From: JAJTHC01 sp040375445
Lineage (GTDB): Bacteria; Cyanobacteriota; Vampirovibrionia; Vampirovibrionales; JAJTHC01
Assembly: GCA_040375445.1 (NCBI GenBank)
Contig: JBEISK010000001.1
Location: 62,001-126,000 of the forward strand
Length of the DNA stretch: 64,000 nt
Direction: 5' to 3'
The position numbers and the translations under genes were made by a program. This document shows, one piece after another, positions 24,916 through 33,608 of this stretch (position 1 is the first letter of the stretch; each line of letters starts with the position of its first letter). Below the pieces are notes generated by a model, which made no database searches, had not been told where the DNA came from, and worked only from the letters and a program-made list of their open reading frames with translations.

Positions 24916-26715
24916 ATGCCGTCACTACCCATTTCTCCCTTCTTTATACCCCCAGCGGATGCCTTGCTTTATGTGCTAGCGTTTGTTTTGGGCATTAGAA
25001 GCACATGGATTTTATTTTCGGCTGAACAGGGACGCCGCCATGACTTAACGTATCGCCCACCAGTCAAAGGGCAAGATTTTGACGTCAACATTGTGGTTCC
25101 CCTCATGCACGCCGATGATGATATGGCCTTACAAGATTTTTTAGCCTGCACGGCCGCACAGACGTATGAAAACGCCCGCATCCTTATTTTGGCTCATCCA
25201 GACGCCCAATGGATGCAAGAATCTCTAGAATTACCTGAAACGTGTCAGTGGATCAATGTACCGAGTACCTTTGCTCAAAACCAACAAAGCGTCTTAAGGT
25301 GGGGATTAAACCGCGTTTTAGCGATGCACCCTCCCCATCTATTTGTCTTGCTGGATGTTTATGATCTGATTAAACCTGATTTTCTAAGCCATGCCGTTTC
25401 GATTGCTTATCAACATGACGTGTATCAAGGCTATATGGCTCATCGAGATTTTGGCGAAGGGGTTTTAAGTCGTAGCTTAGGTTTGTTGACTCGACTAAGG
25501 TCTCGCATTGAAAGCGTCGGTCGTTTTCATGGCGGCTTGGGCTTATTGTTTCGCCATAGCGGACTTGCCTTCAAGCCCAGTTTACTTGAGCGCTTCCCAC
25601 TTGAACACCATCCTAGTCTGGGCTACGCCCCTTGGAGCATCACGCTCAATCAAGCCAGTGCCCGTTTGCCCAGTATCAAAGTACATTGGGTACCTAGTAT
25701 GATTGTGTATCAAAGGCATTACCCTGACGTATTTGCCCATGTCTCGCATGAAATAGAAGCCACCATCACTGTAGTGGCAGGGCTTATCAATCGTTTTATA
25801 AGACTCGCTCGCCCTCGTGAACTCGAGCAACGCTTGGCGATGCTGCCCACTAATTTAATTTTAAACACGATTTTGCTAGCCAGCATGGCAATTTTTGTAC
25901 AACAAGGGTTATTCCCTGAAAAAGTAGGCACCCCTTTGGCATGGTCACTCTTAGCAGGCGGGCAAATGCTCTTATGGGGCATCACCTTAAGTGTCGCTCG
26001 CATTAAACCTGCAGACTGGTTGAGCTCGACCTTAATTGTCATGTCTGCCACCTTGCTGGAAATACTGGCTTTCCCTGTAGCCCTTGTGGGCTGGATCGTT
26101 CAAAAACTTAGTCGTCTGAATCAACCTCGTTCAAGTCACTATCAAGAGGCTCGTTCATTTTCAAAGCTCACTCCCCTGAAAGAATCCTTAGATGCTCATC
26201 GTGTTCAACCCAGGCTTGCTAGTGGAGTCTTGCCTGTAACACCACAAACCAGCATATCTGCCCCTCAAACCTTAAACACACAAACACCGTTTGTCTTAAC
26301 ACTCGGCTCTCAAGAAATTGTTGCCGATATTAAGGTGGATATTAAACCCTGTTCCGAAGGCTTACTCTATGCCTTAACGTTGACGTATAAACAACAACGT
26401 TTTCAAACCCAACACACCCCAAAACTGGAAGACGCCTTTATTGAGTTAAGTCAAACCTTGTCTCACTATCAAATCCAACCCAAGACGTGTGGGAACTGTG
26501 CCTATTGGTTTGTAAATCAAGCCACCCGTCCTCTTGTGGAAGGATTACCCAAGCAAGGAACTTGCCTAAAAAACAAGCAGGGTAAAGTCTTAAGTATGGA
26601 TGATGTCGCCTTAAACGTGCTTTCTGTCCCATGTGAAGCACACACCGAACGCCATCAACATGAAGCGGTTGTGCAGGCGTGGAAAGAGAGCCTTGAAAAC
26701 CTTGCGAAAATGTAA
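24916..26715 (+). CDS. Membrane GT2-like protein with C-terminal four-Cys domain
   Basis: The 599-residue protein starts with a membrane helix (ALLYVLAFVLGIRSTWILF). A family 2 glycosyltransferase-like core follows, with DVNIVVPLMHADDDMALQDFL, FVLLDVYDLIKPDFL at the place of the DxD motif (here D-V-Y-D) and RSRIESVGRFHGGLGLLFR. Two or three further membrane segments lie near residues 310-400. A linker of about 60 residues leads to a C-terminal domain with CGNCAYWF, GTCLKNK and VPCEAH, a likely Zn or Fe-S four-Cys site. Catalytic activity is uncertain because the acidic motif is altered. AAAGGAA precedes the ATG. The target glycan is unknown. Confidence 0.65.
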   Translation: MPSLPISPFFIPPADALLYVLAFVLGIRSTWILFSAEQGRRHDLTYRPPVKGQDFDVNIVVPLMHADDDMALQDFLACTAAQTYENARILILAHPDAQWMQESLELPETCQWINVPSTFAQNQQSVLRWGLNRVLAMHPPHLFVLLDVYDLIKPDFLSHAVSIAYQHDVYQGYMAHRDFGEGVLSRSLGLLTRLRSRIESVGRFHGGLGLLFRHSGLAFKPSLLERFPLEHHPSLGYAPWSITLNQASARLPSIKVHWVPSMIVYQRHYPDVFAHVSHEIEATITVVAGLINRFIRLARPRELEQRLAMLPTNLILNTILLASMAIFVQQGLFPEKVGTPLAWSLLAGGQMLLWGITLSVARIKPADWLSSTLIVMSATLLEILAFPVALVGWIVQKLSRLNQPRSSHYQEARSFSKLTPLKESLDAHRVQPRLASGVLPVTPQTSISAPQTLNTQTPFVLTLGSQEIVADIKVDIKPCSEGLLYALTLTYKQQRFQTQHTPKLEDAFIELSQTLSHYQIQPKTCGNCAYWFVNQATRPLVEGLPKQGTCLKNKQGKVLSMDDVALNVLSVPCEAHTERHQHEAVVQAWKESLENLAKM

Positions 26716-26780
26716 TAAGACCCTTACAAATATCGTAAAATCCCCTCTGTGCTGACTAAACACTTGACTATTTACTTTTT

Positions 26781-26809
26781 TTGACATGATAGGTTGGGGT
26801 TTCTTATTA
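26781..26809 (+). promoter_or_regulatory. Promoter of the 75-residue protein gene
   Basis: A perfect -35 TTGACA (26781-26786) and TTATTA (26804-26809) are spaced by 17 bp. Transcription would start about 35 bp before the ATG at 26850. Together with a strong terminator beyond the gene, this defines a stand-alone, probably well expressed, short transcript. Confidence 0.65.
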
Positions 26810-26849
26810 AGAAATCCTTGTGTTACTTTTTATATAAAGGGCTCTGGTA

Positions 26850-27077
26850 ATGAAATTAAATTTTAGCCGTTCTACTTTCTCCCCTTCAGCTGCGAAAACC
26901 GATGCTCAACGTGCTGGCCAAGCACAACAAATGAAAAATACTAAATTGGCCGCTATGAAAGCCAACAAAAACCATGACACGTTGTACGTCAACGGCCGTG
27001 AAGTTAATACTACTGCTGTGATGAAAGCCAACACTGCAGCCGCAATGGCTAAAGCGACTTATACCGCTTCCGTTTAG
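26850..27077 (+). CDS. Small Ala/Lys/Asn-rich protein, unknown function
   Basis: This 75-residue basic protein has no recognised family. It opens MKLNFSRSTFSPSAAKTDAQ, followed by a region rich in Ala, Lys, Met and Asn with two related segments (NTKLAAMKANKNHDTL; NTTAVMKANTAAAMAKATY), suggesting an internal duplication. There is no signal peptide or membrane helix. It has its own promoter and terminator. The N-terminus resembles those of the unknown proteins at 30834 and 61848. A nucleic-acid-binding or exported small protein would fit, but neither is shown. Confidence 0.75.
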   Translation: MKLNFSRSTFSPSAAKTDAQRAGQAQQMKNTKLAAMKANKNHDTLYVNGREVNTTAVMKANTAAAMAKATYTASV

Positions 27078-27102
27078 TTTTCTAGACGTAACGTTTTCTA
27101 TA

Positions 27103-27136
27103 AACGAGGGATGCTACGGCGTCCCTCGTTTGCTTT
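27103..27136. terminator. Terminator between the small protein and tadA
   Basis: AAACGAGGGA and TCCCTCGTTT form a 10-bp stem around TGCTACGGCG. On the plus strand GCTTTT follows. The hairpin overlaps the last codons of tadA on the minus strand. Confidence 0.7.
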
Positions 27137-27578
27137 TGAAGTAAGCTTGTAAGCCGTCTTTCGCCTCTTCTTCGAGGATGCCCCCAATCACTTTCAATGC
27201 TCCTCCTTCGTTTTGCAAGACTTTTGAAGGCGATTCGCCTTCTGTGGGATCATACGCCCCAAAAATCACCTGCCCAATACGGGCTTGCTTTAACGCATTC
27301 GCACACATCGCACAAGGTTCAAGCGTCACAATCAAAGTGAATTCATTCAAACGCCAATCGCCTTGGCGTTGAGTGACTTCCAGCATGGCGTTTAGTTCAG
27401 CATGCCCTAAGGGATTATTATCCTTCTCTCGTGTATTAACACCTTCAGCGATACACTTACCTTCAGCGTCTAAAAAAACGGCTCCCACAGGCACATCATG
27501 AGGCAGGGCGTTTTGAGCAAGCGTTAAGGCATAACGCATCCAGTCTTGCATTTCGGCGTGATTTAACGTATACACCAT
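27114..27578 (-). CDS. tadA: tRNA-specific adenosine deaminase (TadA-type)
   Basis: TadA deaminates A34 to inosine in tRNA-Arg(ACG). The 154-residue protein has the zinc and catalytic residues of the cytidine deaminase fold: HAELNAM with His59 and Glu61, and LEPCAMCANAL with Cys89 and Cys92. The DVPVGAV and FGAYDPTEGES segments favour TadA over CMP or guanine deaminases, although the sequence is divergent enough that a guanine deaminase-like relative remains possible. It lies 3 bp downstream of the HIT-like gene, so the two probably form one transcript. Confidence 0.75.
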   Translation of the reverse strand: MVYTLNHAEMQDWMRYALTLAQNALPHDVPVGAVFLDAEGKCIAEGVNTREKDNNPLGHAELNAMLEVTQRQGDWRLNEFTLIVTLEPCAMCANALKQARIGQVIFGAYDPTEGESPSKVLQNEGGALKVIGGILEEEAKDGLQAYFKSKRGTP

Positions 27579-27581
27579 AAT

Positions 27582-28022
27582 TTAGGACGTCACCTGGCTA
27601 TAATCAGGAAATAAGGCAGACGGATCTTCCAATACCTTATCAGGATCCAAAATTGCCACATCATAACGTTTTGCCCACTGAAACAAAGCGGCTTGCCAGT
27701 GCAAGTCCCACGACATTTCAGCTTCAGTCGTATGGCGAGCATTAAAGGCATCCGTGCCTTTAAGCGTGTCATGGGTGAAACGAGGGTACAAGTGCCAATG
27801 TAGATGTTCGACGACTTCGCTAAATTGAAGCCAATAGACTTTGTCGATATTTTCTTGCGTTTGCAAAAACGCCGTCCATGCTTGGCAGGCACCGAAAAGA
27901 GCCAAGGGGACTTCCGCATGTTGGGTCGTTTCACGGCTTGTGGCGATCTGAACATAGCCTGCTCGTTTGCCAACAATCGCCACAAAGGGACGCTTTTCTT
28001 CTGTTCTAAAGGAAGATTTCAT
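27582..28022 (-). CDS. HIT-like (histidine triad) protein
   Basis: HIT proteins are small nucleotide hydrolases or transferases. This 146-residue protein shows the triad as EHLHWHLYPRF (about residues 71-81), the H-x-H-x-H-x2 arrangement found in branches of the HIT superfamily, and a preceding conserved strand (VGKRAGYVQIATSRETTQHAE). The flanks diverge from canonical HINT proteins, so substrate is unknown. It is the upstream gene of a two-gene unit with tadA, and is divergent from coaBC across a 122-bp gap containing a small hairpin. Confidence 0.65.
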   Translation of the reverse strand: MKSSFRTEEKRPFVAIVGKRAGYVQIATSRETTQHAEVPLALFGACQAWTAFLQTQENIDKVYWLQFSEVVEHLHWHLYPRFTHDTLKGTDAFNARHTTEAEMSWDLHWQAALFQWAKRYDVAILDPDKVLEDPSALFPDYSQVTS

Positions 28023-28144
28023 GGGGGATACCTTGAAATTACTAAGATGCCTCTATTATATCACAGACGGTATAGCCGTCTTTAAAAGGCGTCATTTTTA
28101 TGTTAGACTCACCTTATCATAACAACCTTTAGGATGATCGTCCC

Positions 28145-29371
28145 ATGTTTTTTGAAGGCAAGCACATTGTTTTAGGCGTTTGCGGAGGCATTGCCGCTTA
28201 TAAAAGTGGCGATTTGATTCGTGAACTCCAACGCAAGGGAGCCTCAGGCGTGCATCCCATTCTTTCGCAAGACGCCCCCCACTTCATCACCGCCTTGACG
28301 CTGTCTAGCCTAAGCAAGTACCCTGCCACAAGCGAGCATCACGCCGTGGATGCTCAAGGCGTTCCCCTGCATATTAGTTTAGCTCAATGGGGCGACGTAC
28401 TCCTCATTTACCCCGCCACGGCTAATCTTATTGCTCAACTGGCTCAAGGCTTAACGGGCGATTTAGTGACGGCAAGCGCCTTGTGCTTCTACGAAAAGCC
28501 GATTGTCCTGAGTCCTGCCATGAATACCCGTATGTGGGAACACCCCTTGACCCAACGTAATTTAGCCACCTTGGCAAGCTTGCCCAACGTGCATCTCGTG
28601 CCACCCACCGAAGGCTTACTCGCCTGTGGCGAAACAGGGGCAGGGCATCTCGCCCCTGATGAGTGGACGCTTTTAACGCTTTACCGAGCCGTGCATCCTC
28701 ATAATAGACGCCTCGCAGGCAAAAAAATACTCATCACCGCAGGAGGCACGCAAGAAGCTTTGGATCCTGCACGCATTTTGACCAATAAATCCAGCGGTAA
28801 AATGGGGCTGGCCCTTGCCGATGAAGCCTACGCCATGGGGGCAGAGCTCACCTTAATTACGGCTAATGAACAACACTTAGGCCTGCGTCCGTTCCCCACG
28901 ATTTTGGCGAAAGATGTTGAATCGATGAAAAACGCTGTTTTAGAACAGTTTCCTTCACACGATTGGCTACTAAAAGCGGCAGCCGTGAGTGATTTTAAGC
29001 CCGTTCAGCCTCAAGGCTCTAAAATTAAAAAGCACGCCAACGCCACCCCCTATGTGCTAGAACTAGAAGCCACGGTAGATATTTTAAAAACGGCGTGTGA
29101 TCAAAAACAGTCGCATCAAAAGGTGTTGGGCTTTGCCGCTGAAAGTGAAACAGGGGATTTACAGCCTCTTTACGACAAGCTGCAGCGCAAGGGGGCTGAT
29201 GCCTTAGCCGTGAACAACATCAACCGAAGCGATATTGCCTTTCATAGTGAAGAGAATGAAGTCCAATTGCTTTTTGCACAAGACACGCCCGCCCCTGTAT
29301 TCATTGAAAAAGCGGGGAAAGACGTGGTGGCTCGTCACTTGCTCGCTCAGCTCGCAGACGTCTGGCCTTAG
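28145..29371 (+). CDS. coaBC: Coenzyme A biosynthesis bifunctional protein CoaBC
   Basis: CoaBC makes 4'-phosphopantetheine: the CoaB half condenses phosphopantothenate with cysteine and the FMN-dependent CoaC half decarboxylates the product. In 408 residues the CoaC domain comes first, with VCGGIAAYKSGDLIRELQ, the PAMNTRMW motif and the flap ACGETGAGHLAP. The CoaB domain begins near 190 with KKILITAGGTQEALDPARIL, then NKSSGKMG and the ligase motif KIKKHA. Both active-site signatures are intact. AGGATG lies before the ATG. Its end overlaps the convergent unknown gene by 4 bp. Confidence 0.95.
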   Translation: MFFEGKHIVLGVCGGIAAYKSGDLIRELQRKGASGVHPILSQDAPHFITALTLSSLSKYPATSEHHAVDAQGVPLHISLAQWGDVLLIYPATANLIAQLAQGLTGDLVTASALCFYEKPIVLSPAMNTRMWEHPLTQRNLATLASLPNVHLVPPTEGLLACGETGAGHLAPDEWTLLTLYRAVHPHNRRLAGKKILITAGGTQEALDPARILTNKSSGKMGLALADEAYAMGAELTLITANEQHLGLRPFPTILAKDVESMKNAVLEQFPSHDWLLKAAAVSDFKPVQPQGSKIKKHANATPYVLELEATVDILKTACDQKQSHQKVLGFAAESETGDLQPLYDKLQRKGADALAVNNINRSDIAFHSEENEVQLLFAQDTPAPVFIEKAGKDVVARHLLAQLADVWP

Positions 29372-30834
29372 ACGATTTGAGGGGTCTGCCGTAAAAATGT
29401 TTCGGGCTTAGGCGATTCGTAATAAGGAGTAGGGATTTTTTGGGCAGGAGCATCTGTATGCCCTTTAGGGGAAGGACTTTCCTTCGATGTACTGGAGGAA
29501 TGTCCTTCAGGGGGGGCACTGGCCGGAGAAGAGCCCCCTCCGCCGCCAAAAGTAATCGAAGGGAGTCTGGCGCCTGAATGCCCTAATTCAAAAAAGCTTC
29601 CTACAGCAACCGCAATAATGCCTCCAAAAATACCCCAGCCCAGTAATCGGTCAGGAGAAGGAATGTATCTTAAGAACTTGCTAATGGTGTCTTTCTTTTT
29701 CATACTCATGACTTCATGGGGATCAATGCCAAAGGGAAGTAGGTTTGATAATTTATGAGTGGACTTTCCTAAAGTCGGCTGTGGCAGTGGAGCCTTCAAC
29801 TGCACATCCCCTTCTATAGATCCTCCTCCTGTTACGTCGCACCAAATACGCCCAATTAATCTTGTAAGAGACCATGTAGAAATACTTTGTTTCGCCCTGT
29901 TCGCTTTATATCCTAAATCTATAGACGGCTTATCTACAATTTTTGTTTCTATTTCTTGAAACCTCACTTCACCTGAATGGTCTTGCACAGCTTGATAAAC
30001 TCGACAAATTCTTTGTCCATTTTCATTTGTTTTAATCTGCAACGGTTGACCGGGACCTGCTTTCGCTCTGTAAAAGGTGTTATCGGCATCTCTAAACTTC
30101 ACATCAAGGTATTTGGAACCATTTTCTGTATGTTTTGGGTCAATTTCTGCGACTTCAGTAAAACCACTAAATAAATACCCCATAAAACCTGGTTTATTCG
30201 ACTTCATGACAAGCAAACGATCTAAAGGACTCGCTTGATGCCCTTCTCCTCCAAAGAAACCTGCGGGATTGGTTGTTTTACTTTTTTTGTGCATGACTTT
30301 GTAATAGTACCCATCCTCGCTTCTTCCTTGAAGAATCTGGCCGGGAACAAGCTCCCCAGTAGTATTTTCAGAGTGACGGATCTTCTGAAAATGCAATAAC
30401 GCGGTAATGAGGGCCCCTAAGCTAAAACCTTCGCTAAAGTGGCCCATTAAGTTCAGCGTACTGCCCTGTAAAAACTGAATGGTCGACTCGTCTTTTTCGT
30501 TCAAAAAGACTTGCGACATCAATCGATTTAAAATAGGATCCTTTTCTACACGAGCCAGCTCATCGTCTTTTTTGCCGTCTTTTTCTTCCGTCTGTTCGTT
30601 GCTTCCCTTTTTACGTTGACTGCTCAACGCTAAAGATGCTTTCGCCGCATTGCTAAAATCGTTATGAGCTTCTTCATGTCCTCCGCCATGTTCGCCGTGT
30701 TCCCCACCATAACCATGTGTTGCCACACTTTTTGTAAGAGCGGCATGCGTCATGCCTTCAGCATCCCCATTGCGTTGTGTGGATTGCATATTTGCCATAT
30801 AAGGGCGTGAAAACGCCTGAGAGAAGGAAAGCAT
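29368..30834 (-). CDS. Hypothetical protein with His/Gly-rich N-terminus and one late membrane helix
   Basis: With the ATG at 30834 (AAAGGA about 9 bases upstream; a start at 30861 is also open) the protein has 488 residues. The family is not recognised. The N-terminus is MLSFSQAFSRPYMANMQSTQ, followed by a His/Gly/Glu segment (HGYGGEHGEHGGGHEEAH, about 40-57) that could bind metal and a Lys/Glu-rich stretch. A folded middle (about 150-330) follows. One probable membrane helix (LLGWGIFGGIIAVAVGSFFEL, about 405-425) precedes a Gly/Pro/Ser-rich tail of about 60 residues. There is no N-terminal signal peptide. A C-terminally anchored surface or envelope protein is possible. Confidence 0.65.
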   Translation of the reverse strand: MLSFSQAFSRPYMANMQSTQRNGDAEGMTHAALTKSVATHGYGGEHGEHGGGHEEAHNDFSNAAKASLALSSQRKKGSNEQTEEKDGKKDDELARVEKDPILNRLMSQVFLNEKDESTIQFLQGSTLNLMGHFSEGFSLGALITALLHFQKIRHSENTTGELVPGQILQGRSEDGYYYKVMHKKSKTTNPAGFFGGEGHQASPLDRLLVMKSNKPGFMGYLFSGFTEVAEIDPKHTENGSKYLDVKFRDADNTFYRAKAGPGQPLQIKTNENGQRICRVYQAVQDHSGEVRFQEIETKIVDKPSIDLGYKANRAKQSISTWSLTRLIGRIWCDVTGGGSIEGDVQLKAPLPQPTLGKSTHKLSNLLPFGIDPHEVMSMKKKDTISKFLRYIPSPDRLLGWGIFGGIIAVAVGSFFELGHSGARLPSITFGGGGGSSPASAPPEGHSSSTSKESPSPKGHTDAPAQKIPTPYYESPKPETFLRQTPQIV

Positions 30835-30998
30835 CAAAAAAAATCCTTTCAAAACACACAAAATAGGAGAGAGTTACTGCATTGTAAATAATAAAATAGT
30901 TCAATACTTACTATTAGTTTATTTCTACACATCATGCAAGCATAAAAACAAAGCGACTCACTTTTGTGCTAGTTCATAAGCAACGTATGGTGAATTAT

Positions 30999-32258
30999 TT
31001 AAGATGAAATGAAGTCACTCATCTTATTCTCATCTTCCATGCCTGTCAACACCAACATCGCATATTGACCCGCTTCCCCTTCCGAATCCAAGTCTTGGGC
31101 ATGCTTAAAATGCCGTTTCGCCATATCAGGCTTGTTCAACTGCAAGGCACACGTGGCGATATTATTATGACACCATGGATCCGACGGTTCCAACAACAAT
31201 TGTAATTGATATTGAGCCAATGCCTTGTCCCACAAATTTTGGCAAGAATACAGACGAGCCAGTGCATGATACACCCTGGTGTCACTAGGCGAATAATTCA
31301 AGACGTCCTTCAAATAGCTTTCCGCCTTTTTCTCAAGCCCCAATTCTTCATAAGCATGCGTAATATTCATATACGCCAAGACATGGGTAGGATCAGCTTC
31401 TATGGACGCTTGCCAATGCTCAAGCGCCGTTTCTCTATCTCCACTTAAGGCGACACAACTGCCGAGTTCATTCAAAATATGCCCCCGCATCCGCTTGGGG
31501 AAAATAGGACGCTGCAACGCTTTTTCCAACGCCTGAGCCGCTTCAATATACTTACGATTAAGCTTGAGCTGACGCCCCAGCAAAAGGTGAATCAACGCGT
31601 TTTGAGGAAACGCTTGTGCCAACCTATGATATTCTTCCGCACGCTTACTGGCAGTGGGTAAGTTTTCAACGGCCGCAAACTGTACAAGGGCATCATAGGG
31701 TGTGTCTAAATGAAACTCAGAGAGACTCGCCATTTTAGGAGCCGCATGTTCAGGCTTCATAAAGGCGATCAAGTGAAGCGAAATATTTTGCATCAATTCT
31801 TCAAGCATCCACGTAATGGGGGCAAAATCGTTAAGGCGATTACGATGCGGTTCAAAATACGCCAAATCTAAGGTATGATTTAACGCCCACGCTTGTGTAA
31901 CGGTATCAAATAAGAGTATCTGGACTTTAACGCCTAAGAGTTCGCCTTCGACTTGAGGATTTTCAATCACGCTGGCATGACCACTTAACAAAAACCGAGC
32001 TTGGTACATGGTAGAAACATCTTTTAAAAATGAAATCCCCGTTTCGCCGAGTTGATTGAGGGGTGAGCTACTTTCCCAACGCCCCTGTAAGGTACGAGTC
32101 AAATTTTTCACCAAGCTGGCTTGAGCAGGATTTTGCCAAACGCTACAATACTGTGCCAACAAAAATTGAAGCACTTCTACAAAATCGCTTAAAAAGGGGT
32201 ACGTCGATTCACGCGTCCATGGGAGTAGTAAAAGATGTTCAAGATCTCTCTGCAACAT
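30999..32258 (-). CDS. TPR-repeat protein, unknown function
   Basis: This 419-residue cytoplasmic-looking protein has no signal peptide. The N-terminal ~190 residues form an unrecognised domain, with a β-rich stretch ENPQVEGELLGVKVQILLFDTV. The C-terminal half holds at least five tetratricopeptide repeats: ALIHLLLGRQLKLNRKYIEAA, RGHILNELGSCVALSGDRETA, HVLAYMNITHAYEELGLEKKA, RVYHALARLYSCQNLWDKAL and PWCHNNIATCALQLNKPDMA (one repeat each). It is divergent from the aldo/keto reductase. The role is probably scaffold-like. Confidence 0.72.
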   Translation of the reverse strand: MLQRDLEHLLLLPWTRESTYPFLSDFVEVLQFLLAQYCSVWQNPAQASLVKNLTRTLQGRWESSSPLNQLGETGISFLKDVSTMYQARFLLSGHASVIENPQVEGELLGVKVQILLFDTVTQAWALNHTLDLAYFEPHRNRLNDFAPITWMLEELMQNISLHLIAFMKPEHAAPKMASLSEFHLDTPYDALVQFAAVENLPTASKRAEEYHRLAQAFPQNALIHLLLGRQLKLNRKYIEAAQALEKALQRPIFPKRMRGHILNELGSCVALSGDRETALEHWQASIEADPTHVLAYMNITHAYEELGLEKKAESYLKDVLNYSPSDTRVYHALARLYSCQNLWDKALAQYQLQLLLEPSDPWCHNNIATCALQLNKPDMAKRHFKHAQDLDSEGEAGQYAMLVLTGMEDENKMSDFISS

Positions 32259-32362
32259 AAGATTCCATTCTTTATAGACGTCTGTTTAAAAAAACTAAAC
32301 ACGACTATACGTTAAAGACTTTATTCTATTGTGACAAAAAAGCAAAATCCTTGTTTACTTTT

Positions 32363-32392
32363 TTAACAAGTTTAGGTTAATTGACGTATAAT
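32363..32392 (+). promoter_or_regulatory. Promoter of the aldo/keto reductase gene
   Basis: TTAACA (32363-32368) and a perfect TATAAT (32387-32392) are spaced by 18 bp. An ATG at 32391 overlaps the -10 box and therefore cannot be the start if this promoter is used, which supports ATG 32430. Confidence 0.65.
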
Positions 32393-32429
32393 GAACCATA
32401 TACACTTGCCATTTAAAGGACTAGCCATC

Positions 32430-33506
32430 ATGCCTCAACTGAATTTTTCCATGCCCACACGCCCACTCGGACGCACCGATGTTCAGCTCCCCCTCATCTG
32501 TTTGGGTACCATGACATGGGGGGAGCAAAACAGTCAAAGTGATGCCTTTGCTCAAATGGATCTTGCCCTTGAACTCGGTGTGCATTTTTGGGATACCGCT
32601 GAAGTTTACGCCGTTCCCATTCGTGCCGAAACATCAGGACTCACCGAAACTTATATCGGCAATTATTTTGCCTCTCGAAACGTACGGGATGAGGTCTTTT
32701 TAGCCACGAAAATATCAGGGCCGAGTGAACGCTTTGAATGGATTCGAAACGGCAAACTCGATTTTAGTGCAAGCAGTCTTAAGCGTGCGGTGGAAGGCAG
32801 TCTTAAACGCCTGCAAACCGACCGTATTGATCTCTACCAGGTCCACTGGCCCGATCGTGCCGTGCCTATTTTCGGACAACGAGAATACGTCCATGCTGAA
32901 ATGCCTGAAACGTCTCAGGTATTAGACCGGTTTTTAGAAACCCTTCATGCCTTGGATGAACTCATCCAAGAAGGTAAAATCTTGCACGTGGGACTTTCTA
33001 ACGAAACACCATGGGGGACGATGCAATATCTCAATTTGGCTAAACAGCATGACTTGCCTCGTATGGTCTCCATTCAAAATTGCTATAATCTATTGAACCG
33101 CACCCAAGAAGTGGGCTTAACGGAAGTGATGCACCGTGAAGACATTGGACTATTGGCGTATTCCCCCTTGGCAATGGGGATTTTGAGTGGAAAATATCTC
33201 CATCACCAGCACCCTAAAGGCAGTCGCATGGAGCTGTTTGGTGAGTACTTTGCTCGTTATACGACCCCTACAGCCCAAAACGCCGTCCAACGTTATGCGG
33301 ATTTAGCTCACGCCCATGGCTTGACCCCAACCCAATTGGCGTTGGCGTTTGTGAATCATCAGCCCTTTGTTACCAGTAATATCATTGGGGCAACGACGCT
33401 TGAGCAGCTGGAAGAAAACATCCGCAGTGTGGAAGTAACGTTAACGTCGGAAATCTTGGAAGAAATCAACGCCCTTCATGAAGATTTACCAAATCCCTGC
33501 CCTTAA
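32430..33506 (+). CDS. Aldo/keto reductase (Tas-like)
   Basis: This NADPH-dependent oxidoreductase has a TIM-barrel fold. The 358-residue form starts at MPQLNFSMPTRPLGRTD, with AAAGGA upstream. The catalytic tetrad is recognisable: Asp and Tyr in FWDTAEVYA, Lys in FLATKISG and His in YQVHWPD. The C-terminal NADP-binding region has VNHQPFVTSNIIGATTLEQL. Overall order and length (VHWPDR...PIFG insert) resemble E. coli Tas and related AKR11/12 proteins. The physiological substrate is unknown. It stands alone, with its own promoter, next to a peroxiredoxin. Confidence 0.87.
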   Translation: MPQLNFSMPTRPLGRTDVQLPLICLGTMTWGEQNSQSDAFAQMDLALELGVHFWDTAEVYAVPIRAETSGLTETYIGNYFASRNVRDEVFLATKISGPSERFEWIRNGKLDFSASSLKRAVEGSLKRLQTDRIDLYQVHWPDRAVPIFGQREYVHAEMPETSQVLDRFLETLHALDELIQEGKILHVGLSNETPWGTMQYLNLAKQHDLPRMVSIQNCYNLLNRTQEVGLTEVMHREDIGLLAYSPLAMGILSGKYLHHQHPKGSRMELFGEYFARYTTPTAQNAVQRYADLAHAHGLTPTQLALAFVNHQPFVTSNIIGATTLEQLEENIRSVEVTLTSEILEEINALHEDLPNPCP

Positions 33507-33562
33507 GTTGTAGCGATTAAGTCAAGGCAAATAAAGCAGATGGTCTCCAAGCACTAAAAAAC

Positions 33563-33594
33563 AGGGAACGCTGGTAGCGTTCCCTGTGAAGTCT
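33563..33594 (-). terminator. Terminator of the peroxiredoxin gene
   Basis: CAGGGAACGCT and AGCGTTCCCTG form a perfect 11-bp stem (33570-33594). On the minus strand it is followed by TTTTTT. It lies 15 bp past the peroxiredoxin stop. Confidence 0.85.
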
Positions 33595-33608
33595 TGCGAG
33601 CCAGTAGC

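Noticed and set aside
27590..27985. 131-residue minus-strand frame overlapping the HIT-like gene
   Set aside because: It lacks the histidine triad and family similarity. The HIT frame explains the region, with ribosome-site spacing to tadA.
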